DNA of 64,000 nt, from assembly GCA_029960045.1 (NCBI GenBank), contig JASCOV010000003.1, forward strand, positions 310,001 to 374,000, in the 5' to 3' direction. The DNA comes from Flavobacteriaceae bacterium PS02293 (GTDB lineage: Bacteria > Bacteroidota > Bacteroidia > Flavobacteriales > Weeksellaceae). Made by a program: the position numbers and the translations under genes. Below the pieces are notes generated by a model. It ran no database searches. It worked only from the letters and a program-made list of their open reading frames with translations, and was not told where the DNA came from. Positions within the stretch are counted from its first letter, which is position 1. Every line of letters starts with the position of its first letter. Positions 33,105-42,604 of the stretch are shown here, one piece after another.

Positions 33105-35228
33105 TCACAGTAAAAATTTCTCCAAAATATCAACCGCACATTTAGGCAAATTTGTTCCTGGACCGAAAATAAAATCTGCACCATTCGCATATAAAAATTC
33201 ATAATCCTGTTGTGGAATAACGCCTCCAACAACGATTGTAATATCATCTGCACCCAATTTTTTTAATTCTTCCACGACTTGCGGAACTAAGGTTTTGTGA
33301 CCTGCAGCTAAAGACGAAACTCCCAAAATATGGATGTCATTTTCCACGGCTTGTTTTGCAACCTCTTCTGGCGTTTGGAATAATGGTGCAACATCAACAT
33401 CAAACCCCATATCTGCAAATGCCGTTGCAACCACTTTTGCACCTCGGTCGTGACCGTCTTGTCCCATTTTAGCGACCATAATTCTTGGTCGTCTTCCTTC
33501 TGTATCTTCAAATTTCTGACTTAGAGAAACTGCTTTTCCAAAGTATTCGTTTTTTCCTGCATTCATGGCGTAAACTCCTGATATGGTTCTGATATTGGCT
33601 TTGTAACGTCCGAAACTTTCTTCCATTGCATCGCTCATTTCTCCCAAAGTTACTCTTCTTCTTGATGCTTCGATGCAAAGTTCTAAGAGATTTCCTTTTC
33701 CTGTTTTGGCAGCTTCTCGAATTTTGTTTAAAATTTCTTCAACCGCTTCGGAATTGCGTTCAGCTTTTATTTTTTCTAATCTTTCTATTTGTTTTCGTCT
33801 AACTTCCGTATTATCGATGTCGAGGATTTCAATCTCTGTTTGTTTTAAATCGGATTTGAAAGAATTGATTCCGATGATAAATTCTTCTCCGCTGTCGATT
33901 TTCGCTTGTTTGATTGCCGACGCTTCCTCGATTCTCATTTTCGGGATTCCGGCTTCGATGGCTTTTGTCATTCCACCTTCTTTTTCTACCTCATCGATGT
34001 ATTTCATTGCTTCGTCAATCATTTGTTGAGTTAATGATTCGACTAAGTGACTTCCGCCCATTGGGTCAACAACGTCACAAATTCCACTTTCCTGTTGAAG
34101 AATGATTTGGGTATTTCTTGCAATTTTTGCTGAATAATCTGTCGGTAAAGCAATCGCTTCGTCCAAAGCATTGGTGTGTAAAGATTGTGTTCCGCCTAAA
34201 GCTGAAGATAAGGCTTCAATAGCAGTTCTTGTAATATTATTAAAAGGTTCTTGTTCCGTCAAACTCCAGCCAGAAGTCTGAGAATGAGTCCTTAAGGCTA
34301 AAGATTTTTGATTCTTAGGATTGAATTGAGTCAGGAGATTTGCCCAAATATAACGAGCAGCACGCATTTTGGCGATTTCCATAAAGTGATTCATTCCGAT
34401 TGCCCAGAAGAATGATAATCTTGGGGCGAAATCATCGACGTTCATTCCGGCTTTGATTCCAGTTCTAACATATTCCAATCCGTCCGCAAGCGTATAAGCC
34501 ATTTCCAAAACAGGTGTTGCGCCGGCTTCCTGCATATGATAACCTGAAATTGAAATTGAGTTGAACTTGGGAATGTTTTTAGAAGTATACTCGAAAATAT
34601 CGGCAATGATTTTCATTGATGGCGTCGGCGGATAGATATAGGTATTCCTAACCATAAATTCTTTCAGAATGTCATTCTGAATCGTTCCGGACAATTTATC
34701 CTGAGAAACACCTTGTTCTTCAGCGGCGACAATATAAAAAGATAAAATCGGTAAAACTGCGCCGTTCATTGTCATTGAAACTGAAATTTCATCCAATGGA
34801 ATCTGGTCGAACAAAATTTTCATATCCTCAACTGAATCAATCGCAACCCCAGCTTTTCCAACATCGCCAACAACTCTTGCATGGTTGGAATCGTAACCTC
34901 TGTGCGTTGCCAAATCGAAAGCTACGGAAAGCCCTTTTTGTCCTGCTTGTAGGTTTCGTTTGTAAAATGCATTGGATTCTTCTGCGGTTGAAAAACCTGC
35001 ATATTGGCGAATGGTCCAAGGTTTCTGAACATACATCGTAGAATATGGACCACGGAGAAAAGGTGCAATTCCGGCTGAACCGTTCAAAATGCTTTTGTTT
35101 TTTACATCTTCTGCGGAATATTTTGATTTTAATTCCAAACCGTCTTTTTCAAAAGTGTAATTTTCTGAATTAGAATTGAACTTAACGTTCTTAAAATCAG
35201 GGTTTTGAGTTTTTATTTTGTGGCGCAT
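33105..35228 (-). CDS. scpA: Methylmalonyl-CoA mutase, large (catalytic) subunit
   Basis: 707 residues from [10 protein letters not shown]. Interconverts methylmalonyl-CoA and succinyl-CoA with adenosylcobalamin. The N-terminal TIM barrel has the [21 protein letters not shown] motif. The C-terminal cobalamin domain has DGHDRG with the B12-ligand His at about 593, and the GVSSLAAGH and VVGGVIP segments. The small subunit gene (mutA), usually just upstream in this phylum, is not in the window. An in-frame ATG 22 codons upstream is less likely given the basic family N-terminus. Confidence 0.95.
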   Translation of the reverse strand: MRHKIKTQNPDFKNVKFNSNSENYTFEKDGLELKSKYSAEDVKNKSILNGSAGIAPFLRGPYSTMYVQKPWTIRQYAGFSTAEESNAFYKRNLQAGQKGLSVAFDLATHRGYDSNHARVVGDVGKAGVAIDSVEDMKILFDQIPLDEISVSMTMNGAVLPILSFYIVAAEEQGVSQDKLSGTIQNDILKEFMVRNTYIYPPTPSMKIIADIFEYTSKNIPKFNSISISGYHMQEAGATPVLEMAYTLADGLEYVRTGIKAGMNVDDFAPRLSFFWAIGMNHFMEIAKMRAARYIWANLLTQFNPKNQKSLALRTHSQTSGWSLTEQEPFNNITRTAIEALSSALGGTQSLHTNALDEAIALPTDYSAKIARNTQIILQQESGICDVVDPMGGSHLVESLTQQMIDEAMKYIDEVEKEGGMTKAIEAGIPKMRIEEASAIKQAKIDSGEEFIIGINSFKSDLKQTEIEILDIDNTEVRRKQIERLEKIKAERNSEAVEEILNKIREAAKTGKGNLLELCIEASRRRVTLGEMSDAMEESFGRYKANIRTISGVYAMNAGKNEYFGKAVSLSQKFEDTEGRRPRIMVAKMGQDGHDRGAKVVATAFADMGFDVDVAPLFQTPEEVAKQAVENDIHILGVSSLAAGHKTLVPQVVEELKKLGADDITIVVGGVIPQQDYEFLYANGADFIFGPGTNLPKCAVDILEKFLL

Positions 35229-35556
35229 TTTTCCTTTTATCTTCTGAAAGTAAATGTAATGAATTTTGAAAATGTAGTGAACCACAAAAGGCACAAAAGT
35301 TTTTTACACTTAAGTTGTATAGAGTTTATACTAAATGTATATTAAGAACACATAAGTTTTTGTAGGGAAAACACTTCGACTCCGCTCAATGTGACAAATC
35401 TAAAACTATAGTTTAATTTTCAACGATGTCAGTCTGAGCGGAGTCGAAGACTTTTCTATTAGAGATATTCAAAAGCGACAATTTGTCATAATTTGTTTGA
35501 TGGTCTTTTTTTTGAGATTTGACTTTCAGAAATTTAAAACAAAAAATAATATAAAT
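35229..35556. other. Divergent gap between mutase and htpG
   Basis: 328 bp without a gene. It contains the inverted CTTCGACTCCGCTCA pair at 35374-35449. No clear heat-shock operator (CIRCE) was seen upstream of htpG. Confidence 0.6.
35374..35449. repeat. Inverted pair of CTTCGACTCCGCTCA repeats, second copy
   Basis: Left arm 35374-35396 and right arm 35427-35449 are near-perfect reverse complements; same unit as at 6063-6137. Confidence 0.8.
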
Positions 35557-37446
35557 ATGGCAACAGGAAGTATTAATGTGTCGGTGGAAAATATTTTTCC
35601 GCTCATCAAAAAGTTTCTTTACAGCGACCACGAGATTTTTTTGCGTGAGTTGATTTCTAACGCAACGGATGCGACGACGAAACTGAAGCACCTTACAACA
35701 ATCGGTGAAGCGAAGGTTGAATACGGAAATCCAATCATCGAAGTGAAAATTGACAAAGATGCTAAAACTCTGACTATCAAAGACCAAGGAATCGGGATGA
35801 CTGGCGAAGAAGTTGAAAAATATATCAACCAAGTCGCTTTTTCCGGAGCAGAGGAATTTCTTGAAAAATATAAGGATTCGGCTAAAGATGCGGGAATTAT
35901 CGGACATTTTGGTCTTGGATTTTATTCTGCTTTTATGGTGGCGGAGAAAGTTGAAATCTTGACTAAATCTTACAAAGAAGATTCGAAAGCAGTTCGCTGG
36001 ATTTGCGATGGAAGTCCGGAATATACGCTTGAAGAAGCTGAAAAATCTGACAGAGGAACTGAAATTGTGCTTCATATTGCGGAAGGTTCGACGGAGTTTT
36101 TGGAGGAATCTAAAATCCGTGAATTGTTGACAAAATATAATAAGTTCAATCAAATTGCGATTAAATTCGGGACAAAAACGGAGACTTTGCCTTTACCAGA
36201 AGGTTCTGCTGAAGATGCAAAACCTGAAACTGTTGAAGTTGATAATATCATCAATAATACGAATCCGGCTTGGACAAAATCGCCGTCTGAATTGAAAGAC
36301 GAAGATTACAACAATTTCTACCGAGAATTGTATCCGATGCAGTTTGAAGACCCGTTGTTTCACATCCATTTGAATGTGGATTATCCTTTCAATCTGACAG
36401 GTGTTTTGTTCTTTCCGAAATTAGGAAACAACCTGAATATCGAGAAAGATAAGATTCAACTTTACCAAAATCAGGTTTTTGTGACGGATGAGGTGAAAGG
36501 AATTGTTCCCGATTTCTTGATGTTGCTGAGAGGTGTGATTGATTCTCCGGATATTCCGTTGAATGTTTCCCGTTCTTACTTGCAGGCTGATGGAGCTGTG
36601 AAGAAAATCTCTTCTTACATCACGAAAAAAGTAGCAGACAAAATGGTTTCATTAATCAATGAAAACCGTGAAGATTATAATCAGAAATGGAATGATATCA
36701 AAATCGTTATCGAATATGGAATGATTTCGGAAGACAAATTCTATGAAAAATCTGACAAGTTTGCGCTGTATCCAACGACTGATAACAACTATTATCTTTG
36801 GAATGAATTGATTGATAAAATCAAACCCACTCAAACGGATAAAGACGGAAAAACTGTAATTCTTTATGCCAATAACGCTGACGAACAACATAGTTACATA
36901 GAATCTGCAAAAGAAAAAGGTTATGAAGTTCTATTATTAGATTCTCCAATTGTTCCGCACTTGATTCAGAAATTGGAAGCTTCCAAAGAGAATGTTTCTT
37001 TTGCGAGAGTTGATGCGGACCACATCAATAATCTTATTAAAAAAGACGAGCCTAAAATTTCTAAACTAAATGATTCGGATAAAGAAACTTTGAAGAAAGA
37101 AATCGAAGAATCTATCAATGACACGAAGTTTACAGTTCAGTTGGAAGATTTGGATTCTACAGATGCGCCGTTTACGTTGACTCAGCCCGAGTTTTTCAGA
37201 AGAATGAAAGATATGCAGGCAACTGGCGGTGGCGGAATGTTCGCAATGGGCGGTTTCCCAGAAATGTATAATTTGGTTGTGAATTCTAACTCAGATTTTG
37301 CTGGAGAATTATTGAAAAAAGAAAATGCTGAGGAAAAAAATGTAATGATTAATCAGGCTTTGGATTTGGCAAAATTATCTCAGAATCTTTTGAAAGGAAA
37401 AGAGCTGACGGATTTTATCAAACGTAGTTTTGAGAGTTTGAAATAA
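35557..37446 (+). CDS. htpG: Chaperone protein HtpG (Hsp90)
   Basis: 629 residues from MATGSINVSVENIFPL. The N-terminal GHKL ATPase motifs are present: ELISNATDATTKL, IKDQGIGMT and GHFGLGFYSAFMV; then the middle domain with catalytic Arg in LNVSRSYLQ. An ATP-driven cytosolic chaperone. The start follows family alignment; an upstream in-frame ATG adds 20 unlikely residues. Confidence 0.96.
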   Translation: MATGSINVSVENIFPLIKKFLYSDHEIFLRELISNATDATTKLKHLTTIGEAKVEYGNPIIEVKIDKDAKTLTIKDQGIGMTGEEVEKYINQVAFSGAEEFLEKYKDSAKDAGIIGHFGLGFYSAFMVAEKVEILTKSYKEDSKAVRWICDGSPEYTLEEAEKSDRGTEIVLHIAEGSTEFLEESKIRELLTKYNKFNQIAIKFGTKTETLPLPEGSAEDAKPETVEVDNIINNTNPAWTKSPSELKDEDYNNFYRELYPMQFEDPLFHIHLNVDYPFNLTGVLFFPKLGNNLNIEKDKIQLYQNQVFVTDEVKGIVPDFLMLLRGVIDSPDIPLNVSRSYLQADGAVKKISSYITKKVADKMVSLINENREDYNQKWNDIKIVIEYGMISEDKFYEKSDKFALYPTTDNNYYLWNELIDKIKPTQTDKDGKTVILYANNADEQHSYIESAKEKGYEVLLLDSPIVPHLIQKLEASKENVSFARVDADHINNLIKKDEPKISKLNDSDKETLKKEIEESINDTKFTVQLEDLDSTDAPFTLTQPEFFRRMKDMQATGGGGMFAMGGFPEMYNLVVNSNSDFAGELLKKENAEEKNVMINQALDLAKLSQNLLKGKELTDFIKRSFESLK

Positions 37447-37468
37447 TAAAATATTTCATAAAGTATAA

Positions 37469-37505
37469 AAAAAGCGGAACTAAATTTTAGTTCCGCTTTT
37501 CTTTT
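37469..37505 (+). terminator. Bidirectional intrinsic terminator
   Basis: 15-bp stem AAAAGCGGAACTAAA / TTTAGTTCCGCTTTT between convergent htpG and the tail-specific protease gene. Confidence 0.9.
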
Positions 37506-39627
37506 ATTTGATTTTCGAAAGTACATCTACCGTTTCTTCCAGATAGAAATCTCTTTCAAGATTTTTTCTCCAGTTTTCCGTTTTCTTAGCAAATGCTTCG
37601 TCTTTTTTGATTCTTTCTGCTTCGTCCGGATGAATTGTGAATTTCAATCCGTTATTGAATTTATCCAAACCTTTGAACTTGTCAATCTGAGCTTTACGCG
37701 TTTTCATCAGCTCATTGAATTTAGTTTGATTCAGCGTGATTGTTTCTTCTTTATCAAGCGCTTCCTTCCATTCAGCTGATTCCTGTAGCATTTTGTAATT
37801 GTTGTTATCAGCCAATTGTTTGTCTAATTCTGCTTGCAATTGAGGAATATTAAGTCCAGTCAATTTTTTATAAGAAGTTGTTTCGATTTTATCCCAAGGC
37901 AAAGCGAATTGGTCAAAACGTTCTCCAACTTCAGAATAAGAGAAGAAATCTTTCATTTTAAGATCAGATTCCACACCTTTTCTTTGCGTAGATTCTCCCG
38001 TGATTCTATAAAATTTCTGAATAGTTAGCTTCAAAGCTCCGAAATCGTCATTCGTGTTTAAGAATCTGTTAAGTTCTACAAAAGTCTGAACTGTACCTTT
38101 TCCAAAAGAACTTGGTGACCCAATAATTGCTGCTCTTCCGTAATCCTGAAATGCACCAGCAAGAATTTCTGAAGCAGAAGCCGATAATTCATTTTGCATC
38201 ACTACAAGCGGTCCTGTCCAGATTGGTTCATTGGATTTGTTGCTTAAAGTCTGAACTTTTCCACGGCTGTCTTTTACCTGAACATAAGGTCCAGCATTCA
38301 TAAATAAGCCCATAATATCGCCAACTTCCGTCAAAGAACCTCCGCCATTACTTCTAAGATCAAGGATAATTCCTTCTACATTTTCTTTTTTAAGCTTGAT
38401 TAATTCGGCTTTGATATCGTCAGAAGCATTTCTTCCTTTAGGGTCTTCAAAATCTACGTTGAAACTTGGAAGATAGATGAATCCATATTTTTTCCCATTT
38501 TTCGCAGTCACCGCAATACTTCTTGCAAAAGTGTCTTCAATTGCCACTTCTTCACGAATCATCGTTACTTCCTTAATTGTTTTGTCTTTACTTTTTTCAA
38601 CCGTCAAAGTTACAGGCGTTCCTTTTTCTCCTCGGATTAATCGGACTGCTTCGTCAGATAGCATTCCTACAACATTTACCGGTTCTTCATTCGGTTTTGA
38701 CCTTACTTTGAGGATTTTATCGCCAGCTGTCAATTGTTTTGATTTCCAAGCTGGTGCGCCTATTGTCAATTCTCCAAGATATAGATAGCCTCTTTTTTCT
38801 TGAATCAAAGCTCCGATGCCAATCACTTTTCCAGTGAATTGCATATCAAACTCCTCTTTGCTTTTCGGAGAAAAATAGTTGGTGTGCGGATCGAAAACCT
38901 CTGTATAAGCATTCATGTAAACAGAGAACCAGTCCATTTTCTTTCTCTTTTTGAACCTTCTGAAAGAATCTGTAATCAGGTCTTTCACTTCTGCAGTCGC
39001 TTTTTCACGCTTCTTTTCCATAGAAAGTGGCGCATATTTTATAGTGTCTGGAAGTTTGTTGTTTACAACAGAATCTTTTTTCTTTTTCTGAGATTCTTCT
39101 TTGCTGTTTAATGTTTCAATTTCCTGAAGGATGTTATACTTGATGTATTTTTTCCATTCCTCACGCTGTTGTTTTGCATCAGCTGGATTCACTCTTTTTT
39201 TCGGTTCAAGAATCAATTCGTCATTCTCTTCCAAATTGATTGGTTTTGAAAGAATGTCTTGAGTCATTTTATCAATTTCATCAACTCTTTGATAAAGCCT
39301 GTCAACAGTTAACTTGTAGAACACAAGATTTCCGTTGTTTAGATAATCATCAAGTTTTGTATTGTGTTTTTTGAATTCATCAATATCGGATTGAAGAAAA
39401 TATCGTTTTGAAGCATCAATATCTTCAAGATATTTGTCGTAAACATCTTGAGAATAAGCATCATTGATAGGTTTTGGACTGTAATGAAGATATGAAAGTG
39501 TATTTTTCACGCTTACCATAATGGTCTGCATTTTTTCATCATCATTTTGTGGAGAGTTGAAACAGAACATCAGCGTCATAAGCGGCGCGAACATCAATAG
39601 TTTCTTGAACTTGATTTTTTTGAACAT
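37504..39627 (-). CDS. prc: Carboxy-terminal processing (tail-specific) protease, S41 family
   Basis: 707 residues. N-terminal signal or anchor (about 8-24), a helical domain, a PDZ domain (about 255-350), the S41 core with catalytic Ser within SASASE (482-487) and Lys510 in FGKGTVQ, and a C-terminal helical extension like Escherichia coli Prc. Degrades periplasmic proteins from their C-termini and trims lipoproteins or peptidoglycan enzymes. The symbol is by similarity in length and domain order. Confidence 0.92.
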   Translation of the reverse strand: MFKKIKFKKLLMFAPLMTLMFCFNSPQNDDEKMQTIMVSVKNTLSYLHYSPKPINDAYSQDVYDKYLEDIDASKRYFLQSDIDEFKKHNTKLDDYLNNGNLVFYKLTVDRLYQRVDEIDKMTQDILSKPINLEENDELILEPKKRVNPADAKQQREEWKKYIKYNILQEIETLNSKEESQKKKKDSVVNNKLPDTIKYAPLSMEKKREKATAEVKDLITDSFRRFKKRKKMDWFSVYMNAYTEVFDPHTNYFSPKSKEEFDMQFTGKVIGIGALIQEKRGYLYLGELTIGAPAWKSKQLTAGDKILKVRSKPNEEPVNVVGMLSDEAVRLIRGEKGTPVTLTVEKSKDKTIKEVTMIREEVAIEDTFARSIAVTAKNGKKYGFIYLPSFNVDFEDPKGRNASDDIKAELIKLKKENVEGIILDLRSNGGGSLTEVGDIMGLFMNAGPYVQVKDSRGKVQTLSNKSNEPIWTGPLVVMQNELSASASEILAGAFQDYGRAAIIGSPSSFGKGTVQTFVELNRFLNTNDDFGALKLTIQKFYRITGESTQRKGVESDLKMKDFFSYSEVGERFDQFALPWDKIETTSYKKLTGLNIPQLQAELDKQLADNNNYKMLQESAEWKEALDKEETITLNQTKFNELMKTRKAQIDKFKGLDKFNNGLKFTIHPDEAERIKKDEAFAKKTENWRKNLERDFYLEETVDVLSKIK

Positions 39628-39741
39628 ATATTTTTAAATCTGTACTTGAATTAGTATTTTTTTTCTTTTGAAAGTTACGAGTCTATTCAAAAACAAAACC
39701 AAATTTAATACCTTATTTTATTTTAACTATTATAAATTGGT

Positions 39742-39749
39742 TATTTTTG
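39742..39749 (+). promoter_or_regulatory. Promoter -7 element (TATTTTTG) of surE
   Basis: Upstream of ATGs at 39758 and 39800; excludes the far upstream start at 39668. Confidence 0.5.
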
Positions 39750-39799
39750 AAAGAATTATGAAAATATCGCAAAAAGCGAAAAATATTAAAGAAAATTTT

Positions 39800-40564
39800 A
39801 TGAGTAAACCTTTGATACTGGTCACCAATGATGATGGAATTACTGCGCCGGGAATTAGAAAATTAATAAGTATAGTAAACGAAATAGGAGATGTAATTGT
39901 AGTGGCGCCCAATTCTCCCCAAAGCGGAAAAGGACACGCAATCACAATCAATTCAACGCTAAGTTTTGAAGAGTTAAATCTTGATGGCCCTCAAAAAGAT
40001 TTTTCCTGCTCCGGAACGCCTGTTGACTGTGTAAAAATGGCTTTAGATAAAATCCTTCCAAGAAGACCGGATATCGTGGTTTCAGGAATCAATCACGGCT
40101 CGAATTCTTCTATTAATGTTATTTATTCAGGAACGATGTCCGCGGCTGTAGAAGCTGGAGTAGAAGGTTTGCCTGCGATTGGATTTTCTCTTTCCGATCT
40201 GAAATGGGAAGCAGATTTTGATCAGGCTGAGGATTTTATTAAAGATATTATTCTTAAAACTCTTGAAAAACCAATGCCGAAAGGAGTTGTACTAAATGTC
40301 AACATTCCAAACCTTAAAAAAGAAGAGATAAAAGGCATCAAAATTTGCAAGCAAGCCAACGCAAAATGGGAAGAAAGTTTTGACGAAAGAACAAATCCGC
40401 ACGGTAAAAAATATTACTGGCTGACGGGTTATTTCAACAATATGGATCAGTCCGAAGATGCGGATGAAACAGCTTTGTCAAACGGATTTATCAGTATTGT
40501 TCCTGTGAAATTCGATTTGACAGCTTATGAATATATGAACGAACTGAATTCGATTTATCAATAA
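39800..40564 (+). CDS. surE: 5'/3'-nucleotidase SurE
   Basis: 254 residues from MSKPLILVTNDDGITAPG. The metal-binding Asp-Asp in VTNDDG and the PNSPQSGKGHAITI, SGTPVDCVKMA and SGINHGSNSSINVIYSGTMSAAVEA blocks are SurE hallmarks. A phosphatase of nucleoside monophosphates. The start matches family N-termini; an in-frame ATG 14 codons upstream (39758) is possible. Confidence 0.95.
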   Translation: MSKPLILVTNDDGITAPGIRKLISIVNEIGDVIVVAPNSPQSGKGHAITINSTLSFEELNLDGPQKDFSCSGTPVDCVKMALDKILPRRPDIVVSGINHGSNSSINVIYSGTMSAAVEAGVEGLPAIGFSLSDLKWEADFDQAEDFIKDIILKTLEKPMPKGVVLNVNIPNLKKEEIKGIKICKQANAKWEESFDERTNPHGKKYYWLTGYFNNMDQSEDADETALSNGFISIVPVKFDLTAYEYMNELNSIYQ

Positions 40565-40576
40565 AAATGATTGTGG

Positions 40577-41146
40577 ATGGAGTTCATGAAACAATTTCTT
40601 CTTTCTAAAAATATTCCCCTTACAGATGAAAACTGGGAAATTTATAGTAGTAAGAACGTTAGAAAAGAATACAAGAAAAAGGATTTGATTCTGAAAGAAG
40701 GCGAAGTAGAAAACTACTTGTCTTTTGTAGAAGAAGGAACCGCCAGATTATTTTTTATAAAACAGAACAAGGAACTTACGACAAGATTTGTTTTTAAACA
40801 TCAATATTTGACATCTTATGACTCTTTTTTGCAGAGATCGCCATCCAGATGCACTGTAGAAGCGCTTACGGATATGGTGGTCTGGCAGATTCATTATGAT
40901 GATCTTCAGGAGGTTTACAGAACTTCTCCTGTCGGAAATCTCATAGGCAGATTGACAGTTGAAAACATTTATTTAGCCAAACTCAACAAAGAATATTCCT
41001 ACTTAAGCGAATCTGCCGAAGAAAGATATTTGAAATTAATGAAAGAACAACCCGATCTGTTCCAGCTGATTCCACTGAAACATATTGCCACATTTATGGG
41101 AATTACGCCGCAAGCGCTCAGCAGAATAAGAAGACGCATTTCTTAA
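40577..41146 (+). CDS. Crp/Fnr family transcriptional regulator
   Basis: 189 residues. N-terminal cyclic-nucleotide-binding-like beta-barrel (about 20-120, with LILKEGEVENYLSFVEEGTARLFF) without obvious cAMP-binding Arg or Fe-S cysteines. The C-terminal helix-turn-helix is short and typical of Bacteroidota members (LKHIATFMGITPQALSRIRRRI). Ligand and targets unknown. It follows surE by 12 nt and may share its transcript. Confidence 0.9.
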   Translation: MEFMKQFLLSKNIPLTDENWEIYSSKNVRKEYKKKDLILKEGEVENYLSFVEEGTARLFFIKQNKELTTRFVFKHQYLTSYDSFLQRSPSRCTVEALTDMVVWQIHYDDLQEVYRTSPVGNLIGRLTVENIYLAKLNKEYSYLSESAEERYLKLMKEQPDLFQLIPLKHIATFMGITPQALSRIRRRIS

Positions 41147-41179
41147 CCATGGTTCATTTCATAAGAAATAATTAAGATT

Positions 41180-41262
41180 TACATTTGTATAGAGCATTCA
41201 GAATGAAAGTTCCGAATGACGAAAAAAAGTGTTCAGAGAGATCTGGATGCTTTTTTTATTAA
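41180..41262 (+). ncRNA. Candidate short transcript: promoter element, 10-bp stem and T run
   Basis: TACATTTG (41180-41187) fits a -7 element. From the expected start, AGCATTCAGA (41193-41202) pairs with TCTGGATGCT (41242-41251), followed by T7. The 39-nt loop holds a 19-codon ORF from ATG 41203. It may be a small RNA, or simply the terminator of the Crp/Fnr gene with a long loop. Confidence 0.3.
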
Positions 41263-41265
41263 TTT

Positions 41266-41273
41266 TATCTTTG
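41266..41273 (+). promoter_or_regulatory. Promoter -7 element (TATCTTTG) of the methyltransferase gene
   Basis: 16 nt upstream of the ATG at 41290. Confidence 0.55.
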
Positions 41274-41289
41274 CAGCAAGTTTATTAAT

Positions 41290-41979
41290 ATGATTGATCT
41301 TCCAGGACTTGCCATCAAAAATTTTCACGAAAAAACAAGCAGGGCAAAACTGTACGTCCACGATACTTTTGGACCAAAGGTAGAAATGCCGATTTCTCTC
41401 TATTTCCGAACCGAAAAACAATTGCCAAAACTCGAAAAGAAAGCGCTTAATCTTTGTAAAGGAAAGGTTTTGGATATTGGAGCTGGAGCTGGAAGTCATG
41501 CCTTAATTCTTCAAAACAAAAACTTTGACGTTGTTGGATTGGAAATTTCCCGATCGGCTTGTGAAGTGATGAACGATCGAGGTTTGAAAAATGTGGTTTG
41601 TGAAGATATTTTCAAATTTAATGATGAAAAATTCGACACACTTTTGTTATTAATGAACGGAATCGGATTGTGTGGTGATCTGGAAGGCTTCAGGAAATTT
41701 CTTAAAAGAGCAGAAATTTTACTCAACGATAATGGGATTTTGATTTTCGATTCTTCCAATATCAATTATATGTACGAAGATGATGAACTTCCGACAAATA
41801 AATATTATGGCGAAGTCACTTGCCGATACGAATATCAAAAAGAAGTCACAGATTGGTTCAACTGGCTTTATCTGGATCAAGTAACTTTACAAAAAATTGC
41901 TTCGGAAGAAGGCTGGAAATCAGAATTAATCTTCCAGGACGAGAATGATCAATATCTTGTCAAACTATCTAAGAAATAA
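41290..41979 (+). CDS. Class I SAM-dependent methyltransferase
   Basis: 229 residues. Motif I LDIGAGAGSHALIL (about 61-74), acidic motif II in VVGLEIS, and motif IV in FDTLLLLMNGIGL place it in the Rossmann methyltransferase superfamily. No substrate-specific motif is evident; the C-terminal DWFNWLYLD and a partially beta C-terminal part suggest a small-molecule methylase. Ends at a strong terminator. Confidence 0.88.
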   Translation: MIDLPGLAIKNFHEKTSRAKLYVHDTFGPKVEMPISLYFRTEKQLPKLEKKALNLCKGKVLDIGAGAGSHALILQNKNFDVVGLEISRSACEVMNDRGLKNVVCEDIFKFNDEKFDTLLLLMNGIGLCGDLEGFRKFLKRAEILLNDNGILIFDSSNINYMYEDDELPTNKYYGEVTCRYEYQKEVTDWFNWLYLDQVTLQKIASEEGWKSELIFQDENDQYLVKLSKK

Positions 41980-41980
41980 A

Positions 41981-42008
41981 AAAACCGCCAGTCTAAGGCG
42001 GTTTTATA
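41981..42008 (+). terminator. Bidirectional intrinsic terminator
   Basis: 9-bp stem AAAACCGCC / GGCGGTTTT with an A run before it; between the methyltransferase gene and the convergent secreted protein gene. Confidence 0.85.
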
Positions 42009-42032
42009 GTGCTTATTTAGAATTTCTAATAT

Positions 42033-42542
42033 CTAGTTAAAAGCATTGTCATAAGCCATAGATGAAAAATCTATTTTCAGCATTGCTTGAGAATCAATAG
42101 GATTTCCGTTGCATTTTGCAGGTGTCCAGGTTTTATTCACTTTTTTAGCTGCTTCTTTCAGATCATTCAAGAAAGGTTCGCTATTCGCAACTTTTGGTCC
42201 GGCTTCAAGTTTTGACAAAACGCCGTCTTTATTAATATCCATTTTCACAAAGAATAAACCATTGATTACGTAAGTTTTCCAATTCACGTTTTCCATCAGT
42301 TTCTCTTTCAAGGCTTTAATATAAGCATCAGAACCTCCAGGATATCTTAGACTTTTAAACTTTGCCGGATCGCATGAACTGTCTTTGATTTGATAGATTC
42401 CTCGCACATTGTACGCAACAGAACTTACCGAAGTATCGTTCATTGGAATATCATTGGTCATCATATCTTCGACATCATTATTGGTTTGAGCAAAAGCAAA
42501 TGAACTTATTAATAAACTTAATGAGAATAATATTGTTTTCAT
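42033..42542 (-). CDS. Small secreted protein with a TonB-C-like domain
   Basis: 169 residues from MKTILFSLSLLISSFAFAQ, a clear signal peptide. The rest follows the TonB C-terminal pattern seen in Bacteroidota: LRYPGGSDAYIKALKEKLMENVNW, a V-x-F strand (GLFFVKMDINKDGVLSKLE), a helix with AAKKVNKTWTPAKCNGNPI, and a last strand KIDFS. There is no membrane anchor or proline linker, so it is not a TonB energy transducer; role unknown, probably periplasmic. A start 15 codons upstream is unlikely. Confidence 0.75.
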   Translation of the reverse strand: MKTILFSLSLLISSFAFAQTNNDVEDMMTNDIPMNDTSVSSVAYNVRGIYQIKDSSCDPAKFKSLRYPGGSDAYIKALKEKLMENVNWKTYVINGLFFVKMDINKDGVLSKLEAGPKVANSEPFLNDLKEAAKKVNKTWTPAKCNGNPIDSQAMLKIDFSSMAYDNAFN

Positions 42543-42604
42543 AGAATTTTGATTTGAAAATATTGAAAGAAATTTTGTGCCAAACAACTCTGATTAGCAA
42601 TAAA

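Noticed and set aside
35413..36153. 246-codon minus-strand ORF over the htpG start
   Set aside because: Entirely antisense to a clear HtpG gene, with a Phe/Arg/Ser-rich translation typical of shadow frames.
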